DNA of 64,000 bases from Micromonospora haikouensis (GCF_900091595.1 NZ_FMCW01000001.1:339856-403855); one strand, 5' to 3'. Shown: positions 51,388-61,510, counted from the stretch's first letter. Numbers and translations: made by a program. The notes: generated from the sequence alone by a model not told the origin.

Positions 51388-54300
51388 ATGCCTGGTACCG
51401 GATTGCTGTCCCGACGGCGTCCCGGCCGACCCGCCCGACCGGTCACGGGCCGCCGGCGCTGGTCGTCCACCCGTCGGGCCCTGGCGCTGGCGCTCTCGGT
51501 GAACCTGCTGGTGGCGCTCGCCCCCGCGCAGGCATGGGCGGTGCCCGGTGCCGGGATGAGCCGCACCGGGATGCCTGTCGAGCTGCCCGACATCCCCACC
51601 ATCAGGCACGTCGACCACGACGCGGACGCCGAGACGGAGCTGACCACCGCCGACGAGGTGCCGGTGGACCCGTACGAGCCGCAGGCGGTCACCCCGTGGC
51701 AGCAGGACAGCGGCGAGGTGGACCTGACGGCCGCGACCCCCGGCACCCCGCTGCCGGTCGAGGACCTGCCGGTCGCCCTCGGCGTACCCGAGGGCGGCGA
51801 TCCGGCCGACCTGGCCGGCACCTGGCAGGTCGACCTTTCCAGCCCGGAGGCGTCCCAGGCCGTCGGGGCCCCCGGCCTGATCATGAAGATCACCCCGCCG
51901 GTGACCGCGGACCCGGACGCGGAGGTGGCCCTCAGCGTCGACTACACGCCTTTCGCCGACCTCTACGGCCCGCAGGCGGCCGACCGGTTCGGCCTGGTGC
52001 TGCTGCCCAGCTGCGTCTACGACGACCCGGACGGCGGGGACTGCGCCCCAGACACCGGCGGCGCGCCGCCCCTGGCTTTCAGCCCCTACCAGGCACCCGG
52101 CCCGGACGCCGGGGCGGCCGTGTCCAGCGAGACGGAACTGGTGCCGGCCGACGAGGCGCCGACCGCGACCGACGACGACGGCACCCGCCGACTCGTCAAC
52201 GGCAGTGTCTCGATCGGGTCGCTGCTCGCCGGCCCGAGCGGCGCCGCGGGCGCGCGCAGCGCGGCGAGCGCCGCCGGCGCCGGGGTCGTCGGCGTGCTCG
52301 ACACCGGGGCCTCGGCCGGTGGCGACTACACCGCCACCCCGTTGCTCTCCTCCGGTTCCTGGGCGGCCGGCGCCTCCTCCGGCGCGTTCACCTACGGCTA
52401 CCAGGTGCAGGTGCCGGAGGCTCCCGGTGGCCTGATGCCCCGGGTGAACCTGGGCTACTCCTCGCAGTCGGTCGACGGCCGGACCTCGGCCACCAACAAC
52501 CAGGCATCCTGGATCGGCGACGGCTGGGACTACAGCGCCGGATCCATCACCCGCAGCTACGCCAACTGCACGCAGGACTCGAAGAAGTCGGGTGCGAACA
52601 ACGCCACGCACCGCACCGGCGACCTGTGCTGGGGCTCCGACAACGCGACCCTCTCCCTCGGCGGCATGACCACCGAACTCGTCTGGGACGCCGACGAGGA
52701 AACCTGGTTCACCGCCAACGGCGACGGCTCCCGGGTGGAGCTGGTCGAGGACACCGGCAAGGCGAACGGCGATGCCGACGGTGAGTACTGGATCGTCACC
52801 ACCCGCGACGGCACCCGTCACCACTTCGGGATGCACCGCCTCCCCGGCTGGTCCACCGGGGACCCGGTCACCAACTCGGTGCTGACCGTCCCGGTCTACG
52901 GCAACCACGCGGGCGAGGACTGCTACCAGGCGGGCAACTGGGCCGGCTCGGTCTGCACCCAGGCCTGGCGCTGGTCGCTGGACTACGTCGAGGACGTCCA
53001 CGGCAACGCGATGAGCCTGTGGTGGGCCAAGGAGACCAACCACTACGCGCGCAACTTCAACTTCAAGGCCCCCGTTTCGTACGACCGGGGCGGCTACCTC
53101 ACCCGGATCGACTACGGGCAGCGCGCCAACACCATCTTCTCCGCCGCCCCGGCCGCCCAGATCACCTTCACGGTGGCGGAACGGTGCTTCGCCGAGGGCA
53201 CCGTCACCTGCACCGAGGCCAACTTCACCAGCAGCGACCCGGCCAAGTACCGGATCTGGTACGACACCCCGGCCGACCTGCGTTGCAGTGACGACAAGAA
53301 GTGTTGGAACGCCTCCCCGTCCTTCTTCACCCGCAAGCGGCTCGACAAGATCACCACCTCGGCGCAGCGGCAGCCCGGCAGCACCGCCCGCCAGGTGGTC
53401 GACGAGTACCAGCTCGCGCAGGCGTTCCCCACCACCCGGACCGGCCCGAACACCGCGCTCTGGCTGGAGTCGATCACCCGGACCGGGTACGGGCCCACCG
53501 GCGGCACCGACAAGATCACCCTGAACCCGGTGCGTTTCGAGGCCAACCCCGAGGACATGCCGAACCGGGTGCGCAACGACGACCGCCCCGGGTTCTCCCG
53601 GCTGCGCATCGCCCGCATCATCAACGAGTACGGCGGCGAGACCGTCGTCAGCTACAAGCAGCCGACAGGCGGCTGCGCCACCGGCACCGGACTGCCCGGC
53701 AAGACGGACACCACCGCGCTGAAGAACAACAGCCGGCTCTGCTACCCGTCGTTCTGGCACCCCGACCCCAGCGCCGAAGAAATCGACTGGTTCCACAAGT
53801 ACGTGGTGGACAGCGTCGAGGAACTCCCCGCCATCGACGGCCCGGCGGTCAGCACCCTCACCCGGTACAGCTACGCCGACCCCGGATGGAAGCTCGCCGA
53901 GCAGGAGTTCACCAAGAAGTCGGCCCGGACCTACTCGCAGTTCGCCGGCTTCGCGCAGGTCACCGTCCGCACCGGCGAGACCGACGCGGACCACGGCGAC
54001 GGCAGCGTGGCGACCAAGTCCGTCACCCGCTACTTCCGGGGCCTGGGCGACGACGTGTCCGTCGAGGACACCGCCGGCCAGGAGATCGCCAAGGACCGCG
54101 AGCCGTTCGCCGGCCGCATCGCCGAGGAACTCACCTACCCCACCGCCGACGCCGCGGCCGGCGACTGGCTCACCCGCAGCGTCACCTACCCGGCGGCCGA
54201 GGAACTCGGCCGGCGGGACCGGGACGACGGGCTCAGCCCGCTGCGCGCCTGGCGGGTCACCGAATCCCGGGTGGTCGCGCACAGCCGCTCCTCCGGCACC

Positions 54301-57300
54301 GGCGACGACACCCGCACCACGCGGAAGGTCGAGACGAAGACCAGCTACGACGCCACGCACGGCCTGCCGACGCAGATCGAGTCGCTGGGCGACACCGGCA
54401 AGACCGGCGACGAGACGTGCACCCAGCTCAGCTACCTGCACCGGCTCGACCGGAACCTGGTCGGCCTGACCCAGCAGATGCTGACCAGCCCCACCACCTG
54501 CGCCGCCGCCACCTGGACGAACCTGGCGTCGCTCAGCTCCGCCAGCCGGATCGGCTACGACGGCGCGGCGTACGGGACCGCCCTGGCGGCGGACACCCGC
54601 GCCCTGGTCACCCAGACCTGGTCGCTGAAGGGCGACGGCTCCGGCTTCCAGTCCGACGGCACCGTCGGCTTCGACGCCCTCGGCCGGGTCGTCTCCCGCA
54701 CCGACCCCGACCTGAAGACCTCCACGACCACCTACACCCCGACCGCCGGCCAGCCCTTCCAGGTCGAGGAGAAGAACTCCCTCGACCACCGGCAGATCCA
54801 GGAGTTCGACCCCGGCCGCGGGGTCGTGGTGCGCAGCACCGACCTCAACGACCGGGTCAGCGAGTCGAAGTTCGACGCCCTGGGCCGCCTCGTCGAGGCG
54901 TGGGCCGCCGGCCGCGCCCCGTCGGCCGGGGCGATCCCCGACTTCCGGGCCGAGTACACCATCCAGGCGGGCAAGCCCCCGTACGTCACCACGAAGGCCC
55001 GCAGTCACGAGAACCGGGTGGAGACCGCGGTCACCATCTACGACGGCCTGGGCCGGGAACGGCAGAGCCAACAGGAGGCCGTCGGCGGCGGACGGCTGAT
55101 CACCGACACCCTCTACAACCGGGCCGGCGAGGTGGGGCAGACCCGCAATGCCTACTACGCCGACGGCAACCCGAGCGGCACCCTGTTCACCCCGGCCGCC
55201 GACACCGCCGTGCCCAACGCCACCCGCTACACCTACGACGGGCTCGGGCGGGTCGTCGAGGAGATGCCCGTCCACAACGGCGTCGAAGTGCCGCTGCGGT
55301 CCACCCGCTACGAGTACGGCGCGGACCACTCCACCGTGCTCAACCCGGCGGGCGCGGCCTCGTACCGGCTGTTCACCGACGCCCTGGGCCGCACGGCGCG
55401 GGTCGACACCTACACCAAGGGCGACCGCAGCGCCTTCGTCTCGATGCGCTACCAGTACGACCCGCAGGGCCAACTGACGCGGGCCACCCACTCCGAGAAC
55501 CCGAAGGAGTGGACCTGGAGCTACGACCACCGGGGCCGGCCGGTCAGCGCCACCGACCCGGACACCGGCGTCACCACCCTCACCTACGACCACCGGGACC
55601 GGCAGGTCACCAGCACCAACGCCCGGGGCGTCACGGTGTGGAACGGCTACGACGAGCTGTCCCGCCCCGTCCAGCAGCGGCTCGGCGGCAGCAGCGGCAC
55701 CCTGCTCGGCGAGTACACCTACGACACGGTGGCCGGCGGGAAGGGCCTGCCGGCCACCGCCACCCGCTATACCGACGGGCTGCCGTACACCCAGAGCATT
55801 GGCGGCTACACCGACGACTACCAGCCGACGTCGACCACGCTGACGCTGCCCGCGAGCATCGCCAGCACCTGGGGCCTGCAGACCTCCTACACGTACGGCT
55901 ACACCTACACCGACACGGGCATGCCCGAGTCGACCGTGCTGCCCGGCGTCGGGGCGCTGCCCACCGAGAAGGTCCTGGTCCGCTACACCAAGGACGGCCT
56001 GCCCCTGTCGGTCTCCGGCAAGGACTGGTACGGCGCGGAGACGGTCTACTCGCCGTACGGCCAGGTGTTGCGCTCGACGCTCGGCGCGCAACCGCACCGG
56101 GTCTGGGCCATGGCCTCCTACGACGACGCCAGCGGCGCCCTGACCAGCCAGCAGGTCTACCGCGAGAAGGCCGGCGACACCGGCGTCGTCGGCGGCAATC
56201 TGGTGTCGAATCGCCACTACTGGTACGACAACGCCGGCAACGTCCTGGCCATCCGCGAGCAGGCCGACGGCATCCAGGAACGGCAGTGCTTCCAGTACGA
56301 CGCGCTCGGCCAGCTCAAGCGGGCGTGGACCGCCGCCGACCAGGCGTCCTGCGCGCCCGGCCCGGCGGGCACGGGTGGGGTGCTCAACGTGGCGGCCGGC
56401 ACGGACGGCTCCGGCTACTGGCAGGAGTACGAGTACGACCTGCTCGGCAACCGCACGAAGCTGGTGGAGAAGGACCTCACCGGCGACACCGCCAAGGACG
56501 CCACCACCACCTACGCCTATGGCAGGGCCGACGGCAGCCAGCCGCGCACCCTCACCACGGTCACGAAGAACTACGTCACCCCGGCCGGCGCCGCGATCAC
56601 CGCCGCCGCCCAGCGGCTGTACGAGCTGACCGGCGAGACGAAGTCGGTCACCTCGGTGCAGAACGGCGACGAACAGACCCTGACCTGGACGTACGACGGC
56701 CAGGTCGAGCGAATCACCGGGCAGGGCAGCAAGGGCCGGACCTCGTACGTCGGCCTGGGCAACAAGTGCCTGGACCTGAACGCCGGCCACGCCGCGGCCG
56801 GTCAGCCGGTGCAGTTGTTCGCCTGCAACGACACGGTCGCACAGAAGTGGGCATTCACCCCGGCCGGCGGGCAGCCCGACCCCAACCTGGGCACCCTGTC
56901 CATCTACGACACGTGGTGCGTGCAGCCGACCGGCACGACGGCCGGGTCGGCGGCGCAGATCCGCGCCTGTGACGGTGGCACCGACCAGCGGGTGGAGCGC
57001 CTGTCCACCGGGCAGCTCCGGCACACCTCGTCGGGTCTGTGCCTCGCGGTGCGCGACGCGGCCACCGCCGACGGCACCCCGATCGTCCTAGCCGCGTGCG
57101 CGGGCGGGGCGGCGGCGCAGCAGTGGCAGGCGCAGAACGAGACCCGGCACATCTACGGGCCGGGCGGCTCACGGCTGCTGACCGTGCAGGGCCGGCAGGC
57201 CACCCTGCACCTGGGCGAGTCGCAGGTGACCACGCAGCAGGGCGGCGCGTTGGTGAGCAGCCAGCGCTCGTACGCCGCCCCGGGCGGGTCGGTGCTGCGC

Positions 57301-59145
57301 TACGCCCACGGCACCAACCCGTCCGCCCTCGCCGCCGTCGTCGGCGACCACCAGGGCACCCCGTACGCCGAGGTCACCCTCGACGCCACCATGACCACCC
57401 GGATCCGCAAGCAGGACCCGTTCGGCAACCAGCGCGGCACCGCCGCCCTGGCCGCCAACATGCAGACCCCGGCCGGGTTCCTCGGGGCCAACCGTGACGA
57501 CCCCTCCGGGTACGTGCCGTTGGGCGCCCGCCTCTACGACCCCAGCGTCGGCCGGTTCCTCTCCGCCGACCCGGTGCTGGACACCGCCGACCCGTTGCAG
57601 TCCAACGGCTACGCCTACGCCCACAACAACCCGGCCACCCACACCGACCCCTCGGGCCTGTCCATCTCGCTGACCCCGTCGGAGACCGCCGCGGCCCTCG
57701 CGGGCGCGGGCCTGTCCGCAGCCCAGGTCGCCGACGCCCAGGCCATCATGGGCAAGTCCGTCACCTCGATCATCCTGTCCGTCGCCTGGGACGTCCTGAA
57801 GGACTTCCTCGGCATCAACGCCGCCTTGGGCTGCTTCGGCGGCAGCGTCTGGTCCTGCATCGACCTCGTCACCAGCATGCTGAGCCCAGGCCTGAAGGCC
57901 GCCAGGAGCGCGCTGAAGATCGCCAGCGCGGTGAAACGCACCTTCAGCGCCATCCGCGCCCTCCAGAACGCCAAACGCGCCGCCGAGAACGTCCTGCGCG
58001 CCGCCAAGGCCGCCGAGACCGCTGCCCTCAACGCCAAGAAACTCGCCATCGAACGCGCGAAGCAGGCAGCGCAAGCCGCGAAGAAGAAGGTTCAGGACAA
58101 GGTCAACACCGTCAGCAACCGCGCCACCGAGCAGGCCAAGAAGACCGGCAACCCCGTCCAGAAGCAGGCCCAGGCCCGCGCCAACCCCAAGGGCTCCACC
58201 GCAGCCACCACCAGAAACGGCGGCGGCGGAAAGTCAACGGGCTCCAAACCCGGCGGTAGCTCGGGCGGCTCCAACCGCTCCAACGGTGGCTCCAGCGGAG
58301 GCGGCGGCACCGGCAAGGCCAATGGCGGTGGCGGCTGCAACACCGACAACAGCTTCACCCCCGGCACCAAGGTCCTGATGGCCGACGGCACGACCAAGCC
58401 CATCGAGGACATCGAACCCGGCGACAAGGTCCTCGCCACCAACGCCGACACCGGCGAGACCGAGGTCGAGACGGTCACCGCCACCATCACCGGCACCGGC
58501 ACCAAACACCTCGTCACCATCACCACCAGCGATGGCCGGAGCGGCGGGGACGGCGACAGCGGCACCACCAAGATCACTGCGACAGACGGACACCCCTTCT
58601 GGGTACCCGAGCTTCGCCAGTGGGTCGACGCCACCGACCTCCAGGTTGGGCAGTGGCTCCAGACCAGCGCAGGCACCCGTGTCCAGGTCACCGCGGTCCA
58701 ACGACACGTCACCACCTGGGCAACCGTCCACAACCTCACCATCGCCAACACCCACACGTACCATGTGGTAGCCGGCAACACTCCGGTCCTCGTTCACAAC
58801 TGCACGACTGATCTATATCGTATTTCTCCGAAGGCTCGAGGTTCTAGTGAGTTGGATAATGGCCTCGATCCGGAGAACTTTCCGTTGGACTGGAATGAAG
58901 GTCTGGATGGCTCGGCGTATTTTGGCAATCAGAAAAGGGTTGAAGATTGGGCTGCCCACCACGGCGATACTCACGGTCAGGGGTTCAGGGTGACGGTCCC
59001 GACCGCCTGGCTGGAGAGGAACGGGATTGAGCCAATGGAAGACTTCCTGAATGAGGGAGCAGTCGAGTATGCTATCCCGTCGCATCTGTTCGAGGAATTC
59101 AATTCCTTTCCGCGCGATCGTTGGGTGCCAGGCAGGTCCCGATGA
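51388..59145 (+). CDS. RHS-repeat polymorphic toxin with ricin-B and HINT domains
   Basis: A 2585-aa secreted protein. A signal peptide (to about residue 51, AQAWAVPG) leads into a beta-rich N-terminal region and a spike-like part. Many YD repeats follow (YDGLGR, YDPQGQLTRA, YDALGQLKRA). A ricin-B lectin domain is inserted at about 1792-1918 (CLDLN..QKW, CLAV..QQW). The RHS core ends GARLYDPSVGRFLSADPVLD (about 2048-2066). A helical linker precedes a HINT autoprocessing domain (about 2317-2472: FTPGTKVLMADGTTKPIEDI, TDGHPFW, NTHTYHVVAGNTPVLVHNC). The 113-aa tip (LYRISPKARG, SAYFGNQKRVEDW, EYAIPSHLFEEF) suggests an ADP-ribosyltransferase-like R-F-E arrangement; this is tentative. The tip is AT-richer than the rest. 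Confidence 0.9.
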   Translation: MPGTGLLSRRRPGRPARPVTGRRRWSSTRRALALALSVNLLVALAPAQAWAVPGAGMSRTGMPVELPDIPTIRHVDHDADAETELTTADEVPVDPYEPQAVTPWQQDSGEVDLTAATPGTPLPVEDLPVALGVPEGGDPADLAGTWQVDLSSPEASQAVGAPGLIMKITPPVTADPDAEVALSVDYTPFADLYGPQAADRFGLVLLPSCVYDDPDGGDCAPDTGGAPPLAFSPYQAPGPDAGAAVSSETELVPADEAPTATDDDGTRRLVNGSVSIGSLLAGPSGAAGARSAASAAGAGVVGVLDTGASAGGDYTATPLLSSGSWAAGASSGAFTYGYQVQVPEAPGGLMPRVNLGYSSQSVDGRTSATNNQASWIGDGWDYSAGSITRSYANCTQDSKKSGANNATHRTGDLCWGSDNATLSLGGMTTELVWDADEETWFTANGDGSRVELVEDTGKANGDADGEYWIVTTRDGTRHHFGMHRLPGWSTGDPVTNSVLTVPVYGNHAGEDCYQAGNWAGSVCTQAWRWSLDYVEDVHGNAMSLWWAKETNHYARNFNFKAPVSYDRGGYLTRIDYGQRANTIFSAAPAAQITFTVAERCFAEGTVTCTEANFTSSDPAKYRIWYDTPADLRCSDDKKCWNASPSFFTRKRLDKITTSAQRQPGSTARQVVDEYQLAQAFPTTRTGPNTALWLESITRTGYGPTGGTDKITLNPVRFEANPEDMPNRVRNDDRPGFSRLRIARIINEYGGETVVSYKQPTGGCATGTGLPGKTDTTALKNNSRLCYPSFWHPDPSAEEIDWFHKYVVDSVEELPAIDGPAVSTLTRYSYADPGWKLAEQEFTKKSARTYSQFAGFAQVTVRTGETDADHGDGSVATKSVTRYFRGLGDDVSVEDTAGQEIAKDREPFAGRIAEELTYPTADAAAGDWLTRSVTYPAAEELGRRDRDDGLSPLRAWRVTESRVVAHSRSSGTGDDTRTTRKVETKTSYDATHGLPTQIESLGDTGKTGDETCTQLSYLHRLDRNLVGLTQQMLTSPTTCAAATWTNLASLSSASRIGYDGAAYGTALAADTRALVTQTWSLKGDGSGFQSDGTVGFDALGRVVSRTDPDLKTSTTTYTPTAGQPFQVEEKNSLDHRQIQEFDPGRGVVVRSTDLNDRVSESKFDALGRLVEAWAAGRAPSAGAIPDFRAEYTIQAGKPPYVTTKARSHENRVETAVTIYDGLGRERQSQQEAVGGGRLITDTLYNRAGEVGQTRNAYYADGNPSGTLFTPAADTAVPNATRYTYDGLGRVVEEMPVHNGVEVPLRSTRYEYGADHSTVLNPAGAASYRLFTDALGRTARVDTYTKGDRSAFVSMRYQYDPQGQLTRATHSENPKEWTWSYDHRGRPVSATDPDTGVTTLTYDHRDRQVTSTNARGVTVWNGYDELSRPVQQRLGGSSGTLLGEYTYDTVAGGKGLPATATRYTDGLPYTQSIGGYTDDYQPTSTTLTLPASIASTWGLQTSYTYGYTYTDTGMPESTVLPGVGALPTEKVLVRYTKDGLPLSVSGKDWYGAETVYSPYGQVLRSTLGAQPHRVWAMASYDDASGALTSQQVYREKAGDTGVVGGNLVSNRHYWYDNAGNVLAIREQADGIQERQCFQYDALGQLKRAWTAADQASCAPGPAGTGGVLNVAAGTDGSGYWQEYEYDLLGNRTKLVEKDLTGDTAKDATTTYAYGRADGSQPRTLTTVTKNYVTPAGAAITAAAQRLYELTGETKSVTSVQNGDEQTLTWTYDGQVERITGQGSKGRTSYVGLGNKCLDLNAGHAAAGQPVQLFACNDTVAQKWAFTPAGGQPDPNLGTLSIYDTWCVQPTGTTAGSAAQIRACDGGTDQRVERLSTGQLRHTSSGLCLAVRDAATADGTPIVLAACAGGAAAQQWQAQNETRHIYGPGGSRLLTVQGRQATLHLGESQVTTQQGGALVSSQRSYAAPGGSVLRYAHGTNPSALAAVVGDHQGTPYAEVTLDATMTTRIRKQDPFGNQRGTAALAANMQTPAGFLGANRDDPSGYVPLGARLYDPSVGRFLSADPVLDTADPLQSNGYAYAHNNPATHTDPSGLSISLTPSETAAALAGAGLSAAQVADAQAIMGKSVTSIILSVAWDVLKDFLGINAALGCFGGSVWSCIDLVTSMLSPGLKAARSALKIASAVKRTFSAIRALQNAKRAAENVLRAAKAAETAALNAKKLAIERAKQAAQAAKKKVQDKVNTVSNRATEQAKKTGNPVQKQAQARANPKGSTAATTRNGGGGKSTGSKPGGSSGGSNRSNGGSSGGGGTGKANGGGGCNTDNSFTPGTKVLMADGTTKPIEDIEPGDKVLATNADTGETEVETVTATITGTGTKHLVTITTSDGRSGGDGDSGTTKITATDGHPFWVPELRQWVDATDLQVGQWLQTSAGTRVQVTAVQRHVTTWATVHNLTIANTHTYHVVAGNTPVLVHNCTTDLYRISPKARGSSELDNGLDPENFPLDWNEGLDGSAYFGNQKRVEDWAAHHGDTHGQGFRVTVPTAWLERNGIEPMEDFLNEGAVEYAIPSHLFEEFNSFPRDRWVPGRSR

Positions 59146-59618
59146 CTTGCGCGGAGTTTCGCAAATACTCCCTCATTGAGTGTCGAATCGTGGGACATCA
59201 GCACTATGGCCTCGTGGTAGTCGCGATGCCTGATGGCAAAAACGGATTTGTCGATGAATCTGCGATCTCGGACGAACCGTACGCCCCGCCAGGTGATTGG
59301 CCTCGTATCGGTGAGCTATTGTTGTGTGTTGTTCTCGGCCATACTAGGGATGGCAGGCTTCGGTTGAGTTCCCGTCCACGCGACATAGAGCTTGTGCGTG
59401 CCGTCCTTGATGTGGAATCAGCGCTTGCTGAATGGCGGCAGGTGCGTGACGATCCAAGCGGCGGCGAGGGTCGTCTGCGGCAGTTTCTGAGGTCGAGGGA
59501 TGCTGTGCCGACACTGCGGTGGGCGAAGAGTCGGCCTTCGGGTTCGATTGATCGGGTGCGTGCGTTGGAAATCATTGCTAAGGCCCCGGAATCATTGCTG
59601 CGATATTTGCGCAACTGA
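59142..59618 (+). CDS. S1-like OB-fold protein, candidate immunity gene
   Basis: A 158-aa protein directly downstream of the toxin, overlapping its stop by 4 bp (ATGA), the standard position of a polymorphic-toxin immunity gene. Residues 12-80 resemble an S1/OB-fold RNA-binding domain: CRIVGHQHYGLVVVA, GKNGFVDESAIS, IGELLLCVVLGHTRDGRLRLSSR. The C-terminal half is helical. Codon use is AT-richer than the surroundings, like the toxin tip, so both belong to one transferred cassette. An S1-type immunity protein would be unusual; direct inhibition by binding the toxin is inferred from position only. Confidence 0.75.
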   Translation: MTCAEFRKYSLIECRIVGHQHYGLVVVAMPDGKNGFVDESAISDEPYAPPGDWPRIGELLLCVVLGHTRDGRLRLSSRPRDIELVRAVLDVESALAEWRQVRDDPSGGEGRLRQFLRSRDAVPTLRWAKSRPSGSIDRVRALEIIAKAPESLLRYLRN

Positions 59619-59671
59619 GCCATGTCTGCGAAAGATGATTGGGGGTCGGGGTGTGGCGGGGGTGCGGGTGG

Positions 59672-59941
59672 TCAGTGGCGGGCCCAGCCGATGAAGCGGG
59701 CGAAGTAGTCCGCCGGATCCACCTCCTCCGGATGGGTGCGCAGTCGGTCGGCGATCGCGTCGTGCATCAGCACGCACAGGTAGATCGCCAGCCCGACCCG
59801 GTCCCGCGCGTACTCGGCGCGTAGGCAGAGCTTCGCCGGTTGGCAGGGCCACGGCGCAGCACACACCCGACACCGCCACGTCGGGCGGGCCGCCACGTGC
59901 CGGCGCAGTTCGGCCAGCGACACCCCGTACCCGCTGCTCAT
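59672..59941 (-). CDS. Small Cys-rich protein near XRE regulator
   Basis: An 89-aa protein starting MSSGYGVSLAELRRHVAARP. A compact Cys motif, WRCRVCAAPWPCQPAKLCL (residues 22-40), gives CxxC-x5-C-x5-C, possibly a small zinc site. The second half is helical (YARDRVGLAIYLCVLMHDAI, HPEEVDPADYFARFIGWARH). Proteins of this type commonly sit near XRE/DUF397 pairs in Micromonosporaceae (recollection). No function is known. Confidence 0.7.
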   Translation of the reverse strand: MSSGYGVSLAELRRHVAARPTWRCRVCAAPWPCQPAKLCLRAEYARDRVGLAIYLCVLMHDAIADRLRTHPEEVDPADYFARFIGWARH

Positions 59942-60069
59942 GGTCGTCGCCCGCCCCACCGTAGGGGCCCGGCGGCCCGGTGCGGCGCGGTCGCCGGAGC
60001 CCTCGACGGTGCGGTCGCCAGGGCCGCCAACAGAGGGGTCGCCGGCGCGGTCGGAGTGGCGCGGCCGGT

Positions 60070-60237
60070 TCACCGCCTGCCCGCCTGCCGCTCCGGGTCG
60101 GGCCGGCACAGCATGCGGTCGGGGCAGGGCCAGCGCAGGCCGCACACGCAGTGCCGCCCCCAGCGGGACCAGTCGCGGCGGTGCGTCGGGCCCAGCGGAA
60201 CGGGCCGGTCGGTGCGGCGTCTTCCGGGGATGCCCAC
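60070..60237 (-). CDS. Tiny Cys/Arg-rich protein upstream of the previous gene
   Basis: A 55-aa reading frame from the GTG at 60237, starting MGIPGRRRTDRPVPLGP. It carries HCVCGLRWPCPDRMLC, a CxC-x5-C-x5-C pattern echoing the motif of the next small gene. It has the same direction and lies 128 bp upstream of it. The repeated Cys layout argues that it is coding, but length and composition make this a moderate call. Confidence 0.5.
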   Translation of the reverse strand: MGIPGRRRTDRPVPLGPTHRRDWSRWGRHCVCGLRWPCPDRMLCRPDPERQAGRR

Positions 60238-60444
60238 GTGTGCCTCCGGGGTCGGGTCGGTTGATGGGGGAGGGGGCAGGAGCCGGGATGAGGTCGGGGG
60301 AGGCTCCTGCCCCCTCGGGGGACCACGCCGCGAAGCGGTGGTCACTGATGATGCTCGTTTCGTTGCTGGCGGTGAGCAATGCTTCGGAGAAGAATGCGGA
60401 CCAAGGGATGAGGTGCCTTACGCGACGACAGATAAGGGGATGAC
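60238..60444. promoter_or_regulatory. Divergent region upstream of XRE gene
   Basis: A 207-bp gap with an AT-richer stretch at 60350-60440, probably holding the XRE-DUF397 promoter. No defined motif was recognised. Confidence 0.3.
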
Positions 60445-61326
60445 GTGGACGACTCGGGCAGCACAGTCCCGCGTAGGCAGCTCGGCAGATATCTGAGGGA
60501 GCTTCGCGAGAACGCGTACGTGACGGTCGCGGCGGCGGCCAAGGAACTCGAATGGTCGGCACCCCGGATCTGGCGCTACGAGACGGGTCAGGTCTCGATG
60601 CACCCGAACGACGTGGAGGCCATGTGCCGGGTCTACGGCGCGTCCCGCGAGACCATCGACACCATGCGCGCCCTGGCCCGGGAGACCAAGGCGCACGGCT
60701 GGTGGCACAGCTACGGGGAGGCGATCAAGGACTGGTTCAAGCTGTACGTCGGCCTGGAGTCCGCCGCGACGCGGATCCGCAAGTATGAGGCCGACCTGGT
60801 GCCGGGCCTGTTGCAGACCGTCGAGTACATGACCGAGGTGATCGCCACCGACTGCCCGCAGTTGAGTGAGGCGGAACGCCAGGCGAAGGCAGACGTGCGG
60901 CTGCGCCGGCAGCGGCTGCTCGTCCGGGCGATCCCCCGGGCGCCGCAGCTCGACGTGATCCTCAGCGAGGCGGTGCTGCGCCGGCCGCTGCGCGACCGGG
61001 CGGCGATGGTCCGCCAGCTCGACGCCCTGACGGTGGCGGGTGGGCAGCACAACGTGACCGTGCGAGTGTTGCCGCTGGACGCCGGGCTGTTCCGCTGGTC
61101 GCAGGCGGGCACGTTCACCATGCTCGACTTCCCGCAGAATGTGCGGGAGCCCGAGCCGACCACCATCTACTCCGACGGGCCGTGCGGCGCGGTCTACCTG
61201 GACCGGCCGCACGAGATCGAGACGTACGAGGAGGCCTGGCGTTCGCTCGCCGAGCGGGCGCTGAGCGGGGCCGAGTCCCGCGAGCTGATCGCATCGATGG
61301 CGAAGGAGATGTCCAGTGCAGCGTGA
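60445..61326 (+). CDS. XRE-family regulator with DUF5753 domain
   Basis: A 293-aa protein. The N-terminal helix-turn-helix spans residues 11-65 (RQLGRYLRELRENAYVTVAA, AKELEWSAPRIWRYETG). A DUF5753 ligand-like domain follows: IRKYEADLVPGLLQTVEYM, VILSEAVLRRPL, NVTVRVLPLDAGL and FTMLDFPQ. Such proteins, with a downstream DUF397 partner, are abundant in actinomycetes and control development or secondary metabolism (BldB/WhiJ-like pairs). The GTG at 60445 is chosen. The DUF397 gene overlaps its end by 11 bp. Confidence 0.92.
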   Translation: MDDSGSTVPRRQLGRYLRELRENAYVTVAAAAKELEWSAPRIWRYETGQVSMHPNDVEAMCRVYGASRETIDTMRALARETKAHGWWHSYGEAIKDWFKLYVGLESAATRIRKYEADLVPGLLQTVEYMTEVIATDCPQLSEAERQAKADVRLRRQRLLVRAIPRAPQLDVILSEAVLRRPLRDRAAMVRQLDALTVAGGQHNVTVRVLPLDAGLFRWSQAGTFTMLDFPQNVREPEPTTIYSDGPCGAVYLDRPHEIETYEEAWRSLAERALSGAESRELIASMAKEMSSAA

Positions 61327-61510
61327 CGGTGTGTGGCGCACGTCCACCCGCTCCGGCGGGGAGGGTGACTGCGTCGAGGTGGCGGCGTTCGCCGAGGCGG
61401 TCGGCGTGCGCGACAGCAAGGACCGCCAGGGCCCGACGCTGAGCTTCGCCCCGGCGGCCTGGGCCGGCTTCGTCGGTGCCACCCGTGCGGGATTGCTCGA
61501 CCGCCCCTAG
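61316..61510 (+). CDS. DUF397 domain protein
   Basis: A 64-aa DUF397 protein with the full pattern WRTSTRSGGEGDCVEVA, VGVRDSKDRQGPTLSF and AAWAGFVGATRAG. It is the usual small partner of XRE/DUF5753 regulators, probably an antagonist or antitoxin-like partner. The GTG start overlaps the regulator gene by 11 bp, consistent with coupled translation. Confidence 0.93.
   Translation: MQRDGVWRTSTRSGGEGDCVEVAAFAEAVGVRDSKDRQGPTLSFAPAAWAGFVGATRAGLLDRP

Noticed and set aside
51256..57024. 1922-codon open frame on the minus strand opposite the RHS gene
   Set aside because: It is low-complexity Gly/Val/Arg sequence antisense to a clear RHS protein. Long antisense frames are expected at this GC content.
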